DNA from: Promicromonospora umidemergens
GTDB lineage: Bacteria > Actinomycetota > Actinomycetes > Actinomycetales > Cellulomonadaceae
Length of the DNA stretch: 64,000 bases
Direction of reading: 5' to 3'
Assembly: GCF_024171995.1 (NCBI RefSeq)
Contig: NZ_JAMTCT010000006.1
Span: 124,001 to 188,000, forward strand
The notes beneath the pieces were generated by a model. The model saw only the letters and a list, made by a program, of their open reading frames with translations, had not been told where the DNA came from and searched no databases. Of this stretch, positions 8,135-17,261 are shown piece after piece (the first letter of the stretch is position 1; each line of letters starts with the position of its first letter). A program made the position numbers and the translations under genes.

Positions 8135-8580
8135 GACTGCCCTTCCCCGTCCGCTTCGGCCACCGCGGCCGGGATCCGGCTCAGCGCCTGGCGTGCCTGG
8201 GTGTCGGACACCACACCGCTCATGCGGGCGACCTCCTGCCCACCGCCGTCGACCACGAGCACGGTGGGCGTACGGAGCACGCCAAGGCTGCGCACGAGGT
8301 CGAGGTGGTCGTCCACGAGGAGCTCACGGTGCCCGACGTCGGCCGCCGACCTGGTGAGCCCGCCGAGCACCCGGGAAGTGGACCGGCAGGCGGCACACAC
8401 CTCTGCCGAGAACTGCACGAAGGTCACCCGGTCCGCGAGCGCGATCCCGGACGACGCCCAGTCGACTCCGACGGGCGTTTCCCTGGGCGCGCGCACGGCC
8501 CCTTGACGTGCCGACCACCACACTCCGAGTGCGGCAGTACCCAGCACGAGCACGACGAGCGCTATCACCTGTCCCAGCAT
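8131..8580 (-). CDS. Membrane-anchored thioredoxin-like protein
   Basis: Residues about 3-24 form an N-terminal membrane anchor. The rest is a thioredoxin fold with FVQFSAEVCAACRST, giving an active-site C-A-A-C pair, and a cis-Pro region in LRTPTVLVV. The catalytic domain is expected outside the membrane. The gene is first in a two-gene operon with the DUF4395 gene. A role in supplying or removing extracytoplasmic thiol electrons is inferred from the fold. Confidence 0.85.
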   Translation of the reverse strand: MLGQVIALVVLVLGTAALGVWWSARQGAVRAPRETPVGVDWASSGIALADRVTFVQFSAEVCAACRSTSRVLGGLTRSAADVGHRELLVDDHLDLVRSLGVLRTPTVLVVDGGGQEVARMSGVVSDTQARQALSRIPAAVAEADGEGQS

Positions 8581-8796
8581 TTAGCCCACGATGCCGTGAG
8601 TTGCTCATCTGGACAAGCCCTCACCTGCAATGACGCCTGTCACAGTGCGCGTTCTGACTCTCTCGCACGGTCGGACGCGTGCTTTCCTTGGCACGACACC
8701 CGGCCCAGCAGTATTTCTCGTGCCGAAATGCCGACCTGCCGGTGCCGCTCCGATGGTAGCGTGCATGCATCCGCATATATGGGAGAATTTGCTAAG

Positions 8797-9456
8797 ATGG
8801 AAGTTTTGCCAACTCGCACCTGGAATGGAATCACCATCCCAGCGGCCGGTGTATACCAGATCGACCAGAACCACAAGCGGCTCGGCTTTCTTGCGATGCA
8901 CATGATGGTCAGCCCCGTACGGGGGGAGTTCGCCGAGGGCGAGGCGTCCGTCGTCGTCGCAGAGGATCCGCTCGCTTCCCAGGTCACCTGCACCATCCAG
9001 GCCGCGTCGATCGACACGCACGTCGCCGACCGCGACGCCCACCTGTCCGGCCCGGACTTCCTGGACGCCGAGAACCACCCGGCCATCGAGTTCCGCAGCA
9101 CCGGCTTCCGGATGCGGACCCAGGTGGACCCGATCTTCTCGTGGGCGCGGCTCAAGGCGGGCACCGCGGGCCGGGCCCCGCACGACCCGCTGCAGCCTGA
9201 CGGCTCGTTCACGAAGTTCGTCATGGACGGCCTGCTCACGGTCCGCGGCGTCACGCGCCCGGTCTCGCTCGAGTGCGAGTTCGGCGGCGTGGGCCACGAC
9301 CCCTACGGCCAGGACATCTTCGGCTTCCACGGCAGCTGTGACATCGATCGCGAGGAGTGGGGTCTGCTCTGGAACGTCGCGCTCGAGGCCGGCGGCGTCC
9401 TGGTCGCCAAGAAGGTCCGCATAGAGATCGCCGGCGAGATGATCCGTCAGTCCTGA
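8797..9456 (+). CDS. YceI family protein
   Basis: The 219-residue product has YceI landmarks: a start strand GVYQIDQNHKRLGF, then VADRDAHLSGPDFLDAENHPAIEFRST, and a C-terminal VTRPVSLECEF...VAKKVRIEIAGE segment. The family folds as an extended lipocalin-like barrel binding polyisoprenoid-type lipids in known members. No signal peptide is present. ATG 8797 is preferred since GGGAGA sits ten bases upstream; ATG 8779 in the same frame lacks a Shine-Dalgarno. The 216-base upstream gap is relatively AT-rich and probably holds the promoter. Confidence 0.88.
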   Translation: MEVLPTRTWNGITIPAAGVYQIDQNHKRLGFLAMHMMVSPVRGEFAEGEASVVVAEDPLASQVTCTIQAASIDTHVADRDAHLSGPDFLDAENHPAIEFRSTGFRMRTQVDPIFSWARLKAGTAGRAPHDPLQPDGSFTKFVMDGLLTVRGVTRPVSLECEFGGVGHDPYGQDIFGFHGSCDIDREEWGLLWNVALEAGGVLVAKKVRIEIAGEMIRQS

Positions 9457-9496
9457 GCGGCCCGACGGCGTCGTGGTCACCGCGGTCGTCGACGCG

Positions 9497-10237
9497 TCAG
9501 AGGATGACCATCCGGCCCACGACGAACACGAAGATGCCGCACACCGCCACGGGTAGCGCGCTCGCAGAGAGCCCCGCCAGCCGGGCACCACGAGCCGGCA
9601 GCCGTTCCAGCAGCAGGTGCAGCGCACCCACGACGACGCCCGAGACCAGCCCGCACCAGAGGCCGCTCACGGTGTCGATGTTCGGCAGCAGCGTCCCGAC
9701 CCCGCCGCCCACCACCACGGCGGCGACGGCGGAGATCCCCAGCGCCACCCAGCCACGCACCGGCAGCGCCGACACGGCGGCGGCGACCGCCAGCGCGACC
9801 GCGCTGGTCACGACCAGGTCCGCACCGGCGTCGGACCGCGCGGCGGCGATCCAGCCGGAGGTCGCGATGGCGGCGACCACGCCAGCCACCGTGCCCGACA
9901 CCGACTCGGTGAGCTGTGGCCGCCCGTCGCGGCGCAGCATCTGCGCGATGAAGGCGAGCACCACCGCGCCGGCCAGGACCGTCGGCAGGTGCCGTAGCAC
10001 CGGCTCGCCCTGGGTGAAGTAGGTGGCGACCGCTCCGCCGATGCCGCAAAGAGCCACGACCACGCGGGTGCTTCCGGACGCGGGCAGCCGGAGCAGCGAC
10101 GGCCAGCCCAGCGCGACGAGAACCACCAGGACCACTACCGCCGCCACGAGGGGCAACGGCCGGGGCTGGACGTAGGACGCTGCGGCGACGAGGGCTGCGA
10201 GCGCAGCGGTCGTCACGGCGCGGGTGGAGACGGACAC
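9497..10237 (-). CDS. Multi-pass membrane protein, unknown function
   Basis: A protein of about 246 residues with around eight hydrophobic segments rich in Ala, Val and Gly and few charged residues. No transporter signature was recognised. The start is uncertain: GTG at 10235-10237 or TTG at 10262-10264 in the same frame. It is divergent from glnR, with about 290 bases between. Confidence 0.6.
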   Translation of the reverse strand: MSVSTRAVTTAALAALVAAASYVQPRPLPLVAAVVVLVVLVALGWPSLLRLPASGSTRVVVALCGIGGAVATYFTQGEPVLRHLPTVLAGAVVLAFIAQMLRRDGRPQLTESVSGTVAGVVAAIATSGWIAAARSDAGADLVVTSAVALAVAAAVSALPVRGWVALGISAVAAVVVGGGVGTLLPNIDTVSGLWCGLVSGVVVGALHLLLERLPARGARLAGLSASALPVAVCGIFVFVVGRMVIL

Positions 10238-10383
10238 ACCCAGAGTTTTCCAGAGTCTGCCCAAGTTCCTTCAATCGCAGCACGTCCGGTATCCGAACAG
10301 CGGACCGAGGGAGACGAGAGACACTCGCGTCATGCGTGCGTCACGGGTCCTGACCGGCATGGTGGTACCCAGGAAAAGGGCGT

Positions 10384-10399
10384 GTAACATGCACGCAAC
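10384..10399 (+). promoter_or_regulatory. Candidate GlnR box
   Basis: GTAAC (10384-10388), six bases, then GCAAC (10395-10399) resembles the actinobacterial GlnR site gTnAC-n6-GaAAC with one deviation. It is about 125 bases upstream of the glnR start and within the divergent region. A single half-matching site of this length can occur by chance. Confidence 0.3.
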
Positions 10400-10523
10400 A
10401 AGCAACAGGGCAGACTTCCGCAGAGCCAGTTGAGTGCCAGTTGGACGCGACGGGACGTCTCGCTACAGCGAGACCCGAGCCAGGGACGGTTGCAGGACGC
10501 CGGTTCCGAGAGGAGGTGCGTCA

Positions 10524-11378
10524 GTGGCAGAGCTGTTGATCCTCACACCCGCTACCGGCGGGTCTGCCGATATCTTGCCCGCACTAGGACTGCTGTCCCA
10601 TCGGGTGCGAGTGCTGCCGATGGAGCCGTCGGCGCTGGTGGACGCGCCGGACGCGGACGTCGTCCTGCTCGACGCCCGGCGCGACCTGGTCGCCGCCCGG
10701 ACAACCTGCCGGCTGCTGCACGCCACCGGACTCACGGTGCCGCTCGTGCTGATCCTCACCGAGGGCGGCCTCACGGTCGTTACCCACGAGTGGGGTGCCG
10801 ATGACCTGCTCCTGGAGTCCGCCTCGCCCGCCGAGGTCGAGGCTCGCCTGCGCCTGGTGATCGAGCGCTCGGCGCGCGGCCCGGCCGAGGAGTCGCAGCA
10901 GGAGATCTCCGCGGGTGAGCTCGCCATCGACGCCGGCGGGTACACCGCCCGGCTGCGCGGTCGCCCCATCGACCTCACCTACAAGGAGTTCGAGCTCCTC
11001 AAGTACCTGGTGCAGCACCCGGGCCGCGTGTTCACGCGCGCGCAGCTGCTGCAGGAGGTCTGGGGCTACGACTACTACGGGGGTACGCGGACCGTCGACG
11101 TCCACGTGCGCAGGCTGCGGGCCAAGCTCGGTCCCGAGCACGAGCAGCTCATCGGCACGGTGCGGAACGTCGGTTACCGGTTCGACCCGCCCAAGGAGCA
11201 GCGTCCGGCCGAGGAGCCGCCACCTCCCCCGGCGCCGGCCAGCCTGCCGGACCACGCTTCAGCCGCCGGCGCCCCGGCCACCACCGACGCCGTCGGCTCC
11301 CCCGGGCAGAACGCGGGCTCCACGGACGACCCGAACGCTGGGCCCGCCGGCAAGCGGGTCGCGCAGAGGGGCCACTGA
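10524..11378 (+). CDS. glnR: GlnR-type winged-helix regulator of nitrogen metabolism
   Basis: This 284-residue OmpR-family protein begins with a GlnR-like N-terminus ([15 protein letters not shown]50 in [21 protein letters not shown]) that, as known for GlnR, resembles a receiver domain but lacks the full phosphorylation pocket. The winged helix spans about residues 129-222 ([43 protein letters not shown]). A Pro/Ala-rich tail of about 60 residues follows, longer than in Streptomyces GlnR. AGGAGG lies seven bases before GTG 10524, fixing the start. No kinase gene adjoins it, fitting an orphan regulator. Confidence 0.85.
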   Translation: MAELLILTPATGGSADILPALGLLSHRVRVLPMEPSALVDAPDADVVLLDARRDLVAARTTCRLLHATGLTVPLVLILTEGGLTVVTHEWGADDLLLESASPAEVEARLRLVIERSARGPAEESQQEISAGELAIDAGGYTARLRGRPIDLTYKEFELLKYLVQHPGRVFTRAQLLQEVWGYDYYGGTRTVDVHVRRLRAKLGPEHEQLIGTVRNVGYRFDPPKEQRPAEEPPPPPAPASLPDHASAAGAPATTDAVGSPGQNAGSTDDPNAGPAGKRVAQRGH

Positions 11379-11462
11379 GGCTGCGCACGGGCGGAGCACC
11401 CGGCCGCAGCGAAAGGAGGGCATCCGAGCATCGCGCAGACCCGCTGCCGAGCGCGTAAGTTC

Positions 11463-12428
11463 GTGATCGTGACCGCTCTCTCGGCTCGACCGGCCGTCCG
11501 CACGGCAGCCACCAGCGACTACACGTGTGCCTTGGTCGAGGGCGCGTGGCAGCACGAGTTCGTCTCGTCGGGCGGTTCCCGCTTCCACGTGGCGGTCGCC
11601 GGCAGCGAGAGCCGCTCCGCGCCGCTGATCATGCTGCTGCACGGCTACCCACAGTTCTGGTGGGCGTGGCGGGCGCAGATCCCCGCCCTGGCCGACGCCG
11701 GCTACCGCGTCGCGGCGATGGACGTGCGCGGTGTGGGCGGGTCGGACAAGCCGCCGTCGGGCTACGGGGTGCCGGCACGGGCGGCGGACGTCGCGGGTGT
11801 CGTCCGCTCCCTCGGCCGAGAGCGCGCGGTGATGGTGGGGCACGGCACGGGCGGCACGCTCGCCTGGGCCCTGGGGGCCCTGCACCGCAGCACGACGGCG
11901 GCCGTCGCCGTGCTCGCCAGCCCGCACCCTGCCCGGGTCCGCCTGCGCAGCCACGCCGCGTTCACGTCGGCGGCCTTGCGCGAGCTGGCGTACCTGCAGC
12001 TGCCGACCCTGCCTGAGCGCGCGCTGACCCACGGTGACCTGGTGAGACGCACACTGACGCTGGGCGCCGCCGCCCCGCTGCCCGACGACGTAGTGGAGCT
12101 GTACCGGTCCGTGATGCGTATCCCGTTCGCCGCGCACTCCGCCGCGGAGGCGTTGCGCTGGGCCGTGCGGTCCGCACCGCGGATGGACGGGCGCCGGTTC
12201 GGCGCCGCGCTGCGCCGTCCACTCGATGTTCCCGCCCTGCAGCTGCAGGGCGGCCTGGACGGCATCGTACGACCCGAGCGGTCCGACCTCGATGCCGTCG
12301 CCCTGGCGCCCGACCTGCGCTACGAGCTGATCCCGGGCGCCGGCCATCTGCTCCCGGAGGAGGCCCCGGACCGGGTGAACGAGATCCTGCTGGACTGGCT
12401 GGCCCGCGTGAGCCCGGTGCCGCGGTAG
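11463..12428 (+). CDS. Alpha/beta hydrolase fold protein with altered nucleophile elbow
   Basis: A protein of about 321 residues with an epoxide-hydrolase-like layout: oxyanion motif LLHGYPQFWWAW, DVRGVGGSDKP, elbow VMVGHGTGG, later a candidate acid in GGLDGIVRP and His in GAGHLLPEE. The residue at the nucleophile position of the G-x-Nu-x-G elbow is Gly instead of Ser, Asp or Cys, while Asp and His remain, so normal hydrolase chemistry is doubtful. Start GTG 11463 is followed by another in-frame GTG at 11469. The stop codon lies in a 13-bp tandem repeat. It is convergent with nth. Confidence 0.8.
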   Translation: MIVTALSARPAVRTAATSDYTCALVEGAWQHEFVSSGGSRFHVAVAGSESRSAPLIMLLHGYPQFWWAWRAQIPALADAGYRVAAMDVRGVGGSDKPPSGYGVPARAADVAGVVRSLGRERAVMVGHGTGGTLAWALGALHRSTTAAVAVLASPHPARVRLRSHAAFTSAALRELAYLQLPTLPERALTHGDLVRRTLTLGAAAPLPDDVVELYRSVMRIPFAAHSAAEALRWAVRSAPRMDGRRFGAALRRPLDVPALQLQGGLDGIVRPERSDLDAVALAPDLRYELIPGAGHLLPEEAPDRVNEILLDWLARVSPVPR

Positions 12429-12477
12429 GACCGGCCGCTAGGACCGGCCGCTAGGACCGGCCGCTAGGACCGGCCGC
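12426..12477. repeat. Four perfect tandem copies of a 13-bp unit
   Basis: The unit TAGGACCGGCCGC repeats exactly at 12426, 12439, 12452 and 12465. The first copy contains the stop codon of the alpha/beta hydrolase. Because 13 is not a multiple of three, the TAG codons fall in successive frames and close all three forward frames before the convergent nth gene end. Confidence 0.95.
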
Positions 12478-12486
12478 GGGCGAGGG

Positions 12487-13296
12487 CTACTTGGGCGCGA
12501 CGATGGGCAGGCCCGCCGAGGCCGAGCGGTCCGGCGCCGGGCGCACCAGCTTCGCCGCCTTGTCGGGGTCGGTCTCGCCCGCCCCGTAGGACGGGCACAG
12601 GTCCGCGATGCTGCAGGCCCCGCAGGCGGGGTTGCGCGAGATGCACACCCGCCGCCCGTGCCAGACGAGGTGATGGCTGAGCTTGGTCCAGTCCTTCTTG
12701 GGGAACAGCTCGCCCACCTCCGCCTCGACCTTCACCGGGTCTTCCTCCGTGGTGAGGCCCAGCCGCCGTGCCACGCGCCCGAAGTGCGTGTCCACCGTGA
12801 TTCCCGGTACGCCGAACGCGTTGCCGAGCACCACGTTCGCCGTCTTTCGCCCGACGCCCGGCAGCGTGATCAGGTCCTTCAGCCGGCCGGGGACCTTGCC
12901 GTCGAACCGCTCGACGAGCGCCTGGCCGAGGCCGGTCACGGCCCGCGCCTTGGCCCGGAAGAAACCGAGCGGCCGCAGGATCTCCTCGAGCTCGTCCGGG
13001 TCCGCCTCCGCGTACGCCTGCGCGTCCGGGTACATGACGAACAGCTCCGGCGTGGTCTGGTTGACGCGGACGTCGGTGGTCTGCGCACTGAGCACCGTCG
13101 CGATCAGCAGCTCCAGCGGCGTCGTGAAGTCCAGCTCGGCCCTGGCGTCCGGATAGGTCTCCGCGAGCCGGCGGTTGACCCGCCGGGCCCTGCGCACGAG
13201 TGCCAGCTGGTTCTCCTGCGGATTGCCGGCGGCCTTTTCGGGTTCGCGTTCCCTGACAGTTGTCACATCGGTCACACTAGCGAGCCTTGCTGACAT
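12487..13296 (-). CDS. nth: Endonuclease III
   Basis: A 269-residue DNA glycosylase/AP lyase of base excision repair acting on oxidised pyrimidines. The helix-hairpin-helix [12 protein letters not shown] (145-156) carries the catalytic Lys150; Asp169 lies in ITVDTHF; the [4Fe-4S] cysteines are C218, C225, C228 and C234 with the standard 6-2-5 spacing. ATG 13296 is chosen; a GTG at 13275 is a shorter alternative. It is divergent from the prp operon. Confidence 0.95.
   Translation of the reverse strand: MSARLASVTDVTTVREREPEKAAGNPQENQLALVRRARRVNRRLAETYPDARAELDFTTPLELLIATVLSAQTTDVRVNQTTPELFVMYPDAQAYAEADPDELEEILRPLGFFRAKARAVTGLGQALVERFDGKVPGRLKDLITLPGVGRKTANVVLGNAFGVPGITVDTHFGRVARRLGLTTEEDPVKVEAEVGELFPKKDWTKLSHHLVWHGRRVCISRNPACGACSIADLCPSYGAGETDPDKAAKLVRPAPDRSASAGLPIVAPK
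13261..13276. promoter_or_regulatory. Candidate Crp/GlxR site
   Basis: TGTCA-n6-TCACA matches the TGTGA-n6-TCACA consensus at nine of ten defined positions. It lies in the nth 5' coding end, about 200 bases upstream of prpD. A crp homologue is encoded four genes away. The position so far from prpD makes a direct role uncertain. Confidence 0.3.
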
Positions 13297-13472
13297 TCGG
13301 CTGTCGAGCTCCGCCGCCCGGTTTGGCGCCGTGTACCCGGGACGCGGAGTATGAGAAGGTCGAGGGCGCACACGCCGTCCACGAGCCGTGCTGTCGCACC
13401 CGATGCCCCACCCCACGGTCCGGGCAGCACCCGGACCTCACGACGGTCCACGTGAATCGAGGAAGAATCACC

Positions 13473-15005
13473 ATGCCGTACACGCACCACCTGCGCGTCT
13501 ACCCGTCCGCCGAGCCGCTGAAGCGCACCGACCAGCTCGCCTGGAAGCTCGCGGAGCTCGCCACGGACAACGTCGAGCCCACGGCAGAGGTCACCGACAT
13601 GGTGATCAACCGCGTGATCGACAACGCCGCCGTGGCGGCCGCCAGCCTCACGCGTGGCCCGGCGGTCGCCGCCCGGTCGCAGGCCCAGGCGCACCCGTAC
13701 TCGCCCGGCTCGACGGTGTTCGGCCTCGCCCCCGAGGCGACGAGCAGCCCGGAGTGGGCCGCGTGGGCCAACGGCGTGGCCGTGCGCGAGCTCGACTTCC
13801 ACGACACGTTCCTCGCGGCCGAGTACTCGCACCCGGGCGACAACATCCCGCCGATCCTCGCGGTGGCCCAGCACGCGGGCTGTACCGGCAAGGACCTGAT
13901 CCGCGGCATCGTGACGGGCTACGAGATCCAGGTCGACCTGGTCCGCACGATCAGCCTGCACAAGCACAAGATCGACCACGTGGCCCACCTCGGCCCGTCG
14001 GCCGCCGCAGGCATCGGCACGCTGCTCGGGCTGGACACCGAGACGGTGTTCCAGGCCATCGGCCAGGCGCTGCACACCACCACCGCGACGCGGCAGAGCC
14101 GCAAGGGCCAGATCTCGACGTGGAAGGCGCACGCCCCGGCCTTCGCGGGCAAGCTCGCGATCGAGGCAGTGGACCGCACCATGCGCGGCCAGACCTCTCC
14201 AGAGCCCATCTACGAGGGTGAGGACGGCGTCGTCGCCTGGCTCCTGGACGGGCCCGACGCCGCCTACGACGTCGTGCTGCCCGCGATCGGCGAGCCGCGC
14301 ACCGGCATCCTCGACACGTACACCAAGGAGCACTCCGCGGAGTACCAGGCACAGGCCATCATCGACATGGCCCGCGCGCTCGGCAACGAGCGGCCGGAGC
14401 TGCGCGACCCCGCGAACGTCCAGGGCATCGTGCTGCACACCAGCCACCACACGCACCACGTGATCGGCTCGGGCGCGAACGACCCGCAGAAGTACGACCC
14501 GACGGCGTCGCGCGAGACCCTGGACCACTCGGTCCCGTACATCTTCACGGTCGCGCTGCAGGACGGCGGCTGGCACCACGTCGACTCGTACGCCCCGGAG
14601 CGCGCCCAGCGCCCCGACACGGTCGGGCTGTGGCGCAAGGTCACCACCGCCGAGGACCCGGAGTGGACACGCCGCTACCACTCGACCGACCCTGCCGAGA
14701 AGGCCTTCGGCGGCCGCGTCGAGATCACGCTCTCCTCGGGCGAGGTCGCGAGCAGGGAGATCGCCGTCGCCGACGCCCACCCCCTTGGTGCCCGCCCGTT
14801 CGCCCGCGCGAACTACGTCGCCAAGTTCCGCACCCTGGCGGCAGGCATCCTGGAGGACGCCGAGATCGAGCGCTTCCTCGGCCTGGCCGAGCGGCTGCCC
14901 GAGCTCACGCCAGCCGAGGTCCGCGAGCTCACGATCGTCGCGGCGCCCGGTGTGCTGGACACGGTCCAGGCCCCGACGGGCCTCTTCGAGCTCGGGCGGG
15001 CCTGA
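13473..15005 (+). CDS. prpD: 2-methylcitrate dehydratase (MmgE/PrpD family)
   Basis: This 510-residue protein contains MmgE/PrpD landmarks such as [40 protein letters not shown] and [18 protein letters not shown]. PrpD dehydrates 2-methylcitrate to 2-methyl-cis-aconitate in the methylcitrate cycle. The frame is open back to 13287, but ATG 13473, with GAGGAAG upstream, gives the family's normal length and start [10 protein letters not shown]. It is the first gene of prpDBC; the stop shares its last base with the prpB ATG. Confidence 0.93.
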   Translation: MPYTHHLRVYPSAEPLKRTDQLAWKLAELATDNVEPTAEVTDMVINRVIDNAAVAAASLTRGPAVAARSQAQAHPYSPGSTVFGLAPEATSSPEWAAWANGVAVRELDFHDTFLAAEYSHPGDNIPPILAVAQHAGCTGKDLIRGIVTGYEIQVDLVRTISLHKHKIDHVAHLGPSAAAGIGTLLGLDTETVFQAIGQALHTTTATRQSRKGQISTWKAHAPAFAGKLAIEAVDRTMRGQTSPEPIYEGEDGVVAWLLDGPDAAYDVVLPAIGEPRTGILDTYTKEHSAEYQAQAIIDMARALGNERPELRDPANVQGIVLHTSHHTHHVIGSGANDPQKYDPTASRETLDHSVPYIFTVALQDGGWHHVDSYAPERAQRPDTVGLWRKVTTAEDPEWTRRYHSTDPAEKAFGGRVEITLSSGEVASREIAVADAHPLGARPFARANYVAKFRTLAAGILEDAEIERFLGLAERLPELTPAEVRELTIVAAPGVLDTVQAPTGLFELGRA

Positions 15006-15910
15006 TGCTCTACTCCCACCTCACGCCTGCGGCCAAGCGCCGCGCCTTCCGCGAGGCCCTCGCAGGCCCGGACATCCTGCGGCTCCCGGGTGCGTTCAAC
15101 CCGCTGAGCGCCAAGCTGATCCAGGACAAGGGGTTCGACGGCGTCTACGTCTCCGGCGCCGTGCTCTCCGCGGACCTCGGACTGCCCGACATCGGCCTGA
15201 CCACGCTGACCGAGGTGGCCGGCCGGGCCGGGCAGATCGCCCGCGTCACCGACCTGCCCGTGCTGGCAGACGCCGACACCGGGTTCGGCGAGCCCATGAA
15301 CGTGGCCCGCACGGTCCAGACCATGGAGGACGCCGGTGTGGCCGGCATCCACATCGAGGACCAGGTCAACCCCAAGCGGTGCGGACACCTGGACGGCAAG
15401 GAGGTCGTCGGGCTCGACGACGCCGTCCGGCGCATCCGGGCCGCCGTCGACGGCCGCCGCGACCCCGACTTCCTGATCATGGCGCGCACCGACGTCCGCG
15501 GCACCGAGCCGGGCGAGCGTGGGCTCAAGCTCGCGATCGACCGCGCCAAGGCCCTGGTCGACGCCGGGGCCGACGCGATCTTCCCCGAGGCGATGAAGGA
15601 CCTGTCCGAGTTCGAGGCCGTCGCCTCGGCCCTCGACGTTCCCGTGCTGGCCAACATGACCGAGTTCGGCAAGTCCGAGCTCTTCACCGCCAAGCAGCTG
15701 CACGACGCCGGGGCGCGGCTCGTGATCTACCCCGTCACCCTGCTGCGCATCGCGATGGGTGCCGCGGAGCGGGCGCTGGACCACATCTCGGCGTCGGGCA
15801 CCCAGGATGCCCTGGTACCCGAGATGCAGACCCGCGCACGGCTCTACGAGCTCACCGACTACGCGGCCTACAACCACTTCGACAGAGACGTCTTCACCTA
15901 CAAGCCCTGA
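15005..15910 (+). CDS. prpB: Methylisocitrate lyase
   Basis: This 301-residue TIM-barrel enzyme of the ICL/PEPM superfamily cleaves 2-methylisocitrate into pyruvate and succinate. Metal-binding DADTGFG is at 89-95, IEDQ at 117-120, and the lyase signature KRCGH at 124-128, with Cys126 the catalytic residue. The start is coupled to prpD by TGATG overlap. Confidence 0.94.
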   Translation: MLYSHLTPAAKRRAFREALAGPDILRLPGAFNPLSAKLIQDKGFDGVYVSGAVLSADLGLPDIGLTTLTEVAGRAGQIARVTDLPVLADADTGFGEPMNVARTVQTMEDAGVAGIHIEDQVNPKRCGHLDGKEVVGLDDAVRRIRAAVDGRRDPDFLIMARTDVRGTEPGERGLKLAIDRAKALVDAGADAIFPEAMKDLSEFEAVASALDVPVLANMTEFGKSELFTAKQLHDAGARLVIYPVTLLRIAMGAAERALDHISASGTQDALVPEMQTRARLYELTDYAAYNHFDRDVFTYKP

Positions 15911-15941
15911 CCTCGAAACGCCAGGACACGAAGGAGTGCGC

Positions 15942-17057
15942 ATGACCGAGACCACGGAGATCCGCAAGGGTCTGGCCGGCGTCGTCGCTGACACGTCGGC
16001 GATCTCGAAGGTCAACCCCGAGACCAACTCGCTCCTGTACCGGGGTTACCCGGTCCAGGAGCTGGCAGCGAAGAAGACCTTCGAGGAGGTCGCCTACCTG
16101 CTGTGGCACGGCGAGCTGCCGACGCCCGCACAGCTCACCGAGCAGACGGCGGCCGAGCGCGTGCACCGCGAGCTGCCGGACAACGTGCGCGACGCGATCC
16201 TCGAGCTGCCCACCGACTGCCACCCCATGGACGTGTGCCGCACCGCGGTCTCGATCCTGGGTGCCCACGACCCGCAGGCCGAGGACTCCTCGGTCGAGGC
16301 GGAGCTCGCCAAGTCGCTGCGCCTGTGGGCGGTCCTGCCCGCCGTCGTCGCGCTGGACCAGCGCCGGCGCCGCGGCCAGGAGATCGTGCACCCGCGCGAG
16401 GACCTCGGCTACTCCGCGAACTTCCTGTGGATGACGTTCGGCGAGGAGGCGGAGCCCGCCGTCGTGCAGGCCTTCGAGGCCTCGATGGTGCTGTACGCGG
16501 AGCACTCGTTCAACGCGTCCACGTTCACCGCGCGCGTCATCACCTCGACGCTCGCCGACCTGCACTCTGCCGTGACGGGCGCCGTCGGCGCGCTCAAGGG
16601 GGCGCTGCACGGCGGCGCCAACGAGGCGGTGCAGGCGACGTTCGAGGAGATCGGCACGGCCGACAAGGCAGAGGCCTGGCTCGAGGACGCCCTGACGAAC
16701 AAGAAGAAGATCATGGGGTTCGGCCACCGGGTCTACAAGAACGGCGACTCGCGTGTGCCGACCATGCGGGCGGTCCTCGGCGACCTCGCGGAGCACTACG
16801 GCCAGACCGAGGTGCTCGACCTCTACGACACCCTCGAGAACGCCATGGGCGCGGCCAAGAACATCAAGCCGAACCTCGACTACCCGGCGGGCCCGGCCTA
16901 CCACCTGATCGGGTTCGACACGAACATCTTCACGCCGCTGTTCGTGGCCTCCCGCATCACGGGCTGGACCGCGCACATCATGGAGCAGCGCGCCGCGAAC
17001 GCGCTGATCCGGCCGGTCTGCGAGTACGTGGGGCCGGAGCAGCGCGAGGTTCCCTGA
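15942..17057 (+). CDS. prpC: 2-methylcitrate synthase
   Basis: This 371-residue enzyme is of citrate synthase fold with catalytic residues His223 (ALHGGANEA), His262 (GFGHRVYKNGDSR) and Asp326 (LIGFDTN). The short length and the operon with prpD and prpB support condensation of propionyl-CoA with oxaloacetate over citrate synthesis. AAGGAG lies five bases before ATG 15942. prpDBC together convert propionyl-CoA plus oxaloacetate to pyruvate plus succinate; the 2-methyl-cis-aconitate hydration step needs an aconitase from elsewhere. Confidence 0.93.
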   Translation: MTETTEIRKGLAGVVADTSAISKVNPETNSLLYRGYPVQELAAKKTFEEVAYLLWHGELPTPAQLTEQTAAERVHRELPDNVRDAILELPTDCHPMDVCRTAVSILGAHDPQAEDSSVEAELAKSLRLWAVLPAVVALDQRRRRGQEIVHPREDLGYSANFLWMTFGEEAEPAVVQAFEASMVLYAEHSFNASTFTARVITSTLADLHSAVTGAVGALKGALHGGANEAVQATFEEIGTADKAEAWLEDALTNKKKIMGFGHRVYKNGDSRVPTMRAVLGDLAEHYGQTEVLDLYDTLENAMGAAKNIKPNLDYPAGPAYHLIGFDTNIFTPLFVASRITGWTAHIMEQRAANALIRPVCEYVGPEQREVP

Positions 17058-17066
17058 GGGTACGTC

Positions 17067-17122
17067 GGACGCCCGTTCCAAACCCCCAGGTGACACCCCC
17101 TAGGATTTATGGACGGGCGTCC
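17067..17122. other. Inverted repeat between prpC and crp
   Basis: GGACGCCCGT (17067-17076) and ACGGGCGTCC (17113-17122) are perfect 10-base reverse complements separated by 36 bases. It may be the prpC terminator or an operator upstream of crp; the long loop weakens the terminator reading. Confidence 0.35.
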
Positions 17123-17261
17123 TACTTCGCACCGAGCAAAGCCGACATCCCGCCTGAGGCGGACGATCGCGTTGGGCTGCACGCCACGCGGACGCCACGA
17201 GAGACACCGATAACCCGGCAATCTCGTGACATTGAGGCAGACTGAGAGGTGGAAAAGACTG

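Noticed and set aside
10430-10523. Upstream extension of glnR to ATG/GTG near 10434
   Set aside because: AGGAGG seven bases before GTG 10524 and homology of the N-terminus support the shorter start.
13272-14780. A 502-residue minus-strand frame antisense to prpD
   Set aside because: prpD on the plus strand has full motifs; the antisense frame is Arg/Val/Gly-rich low-complexity sequence.
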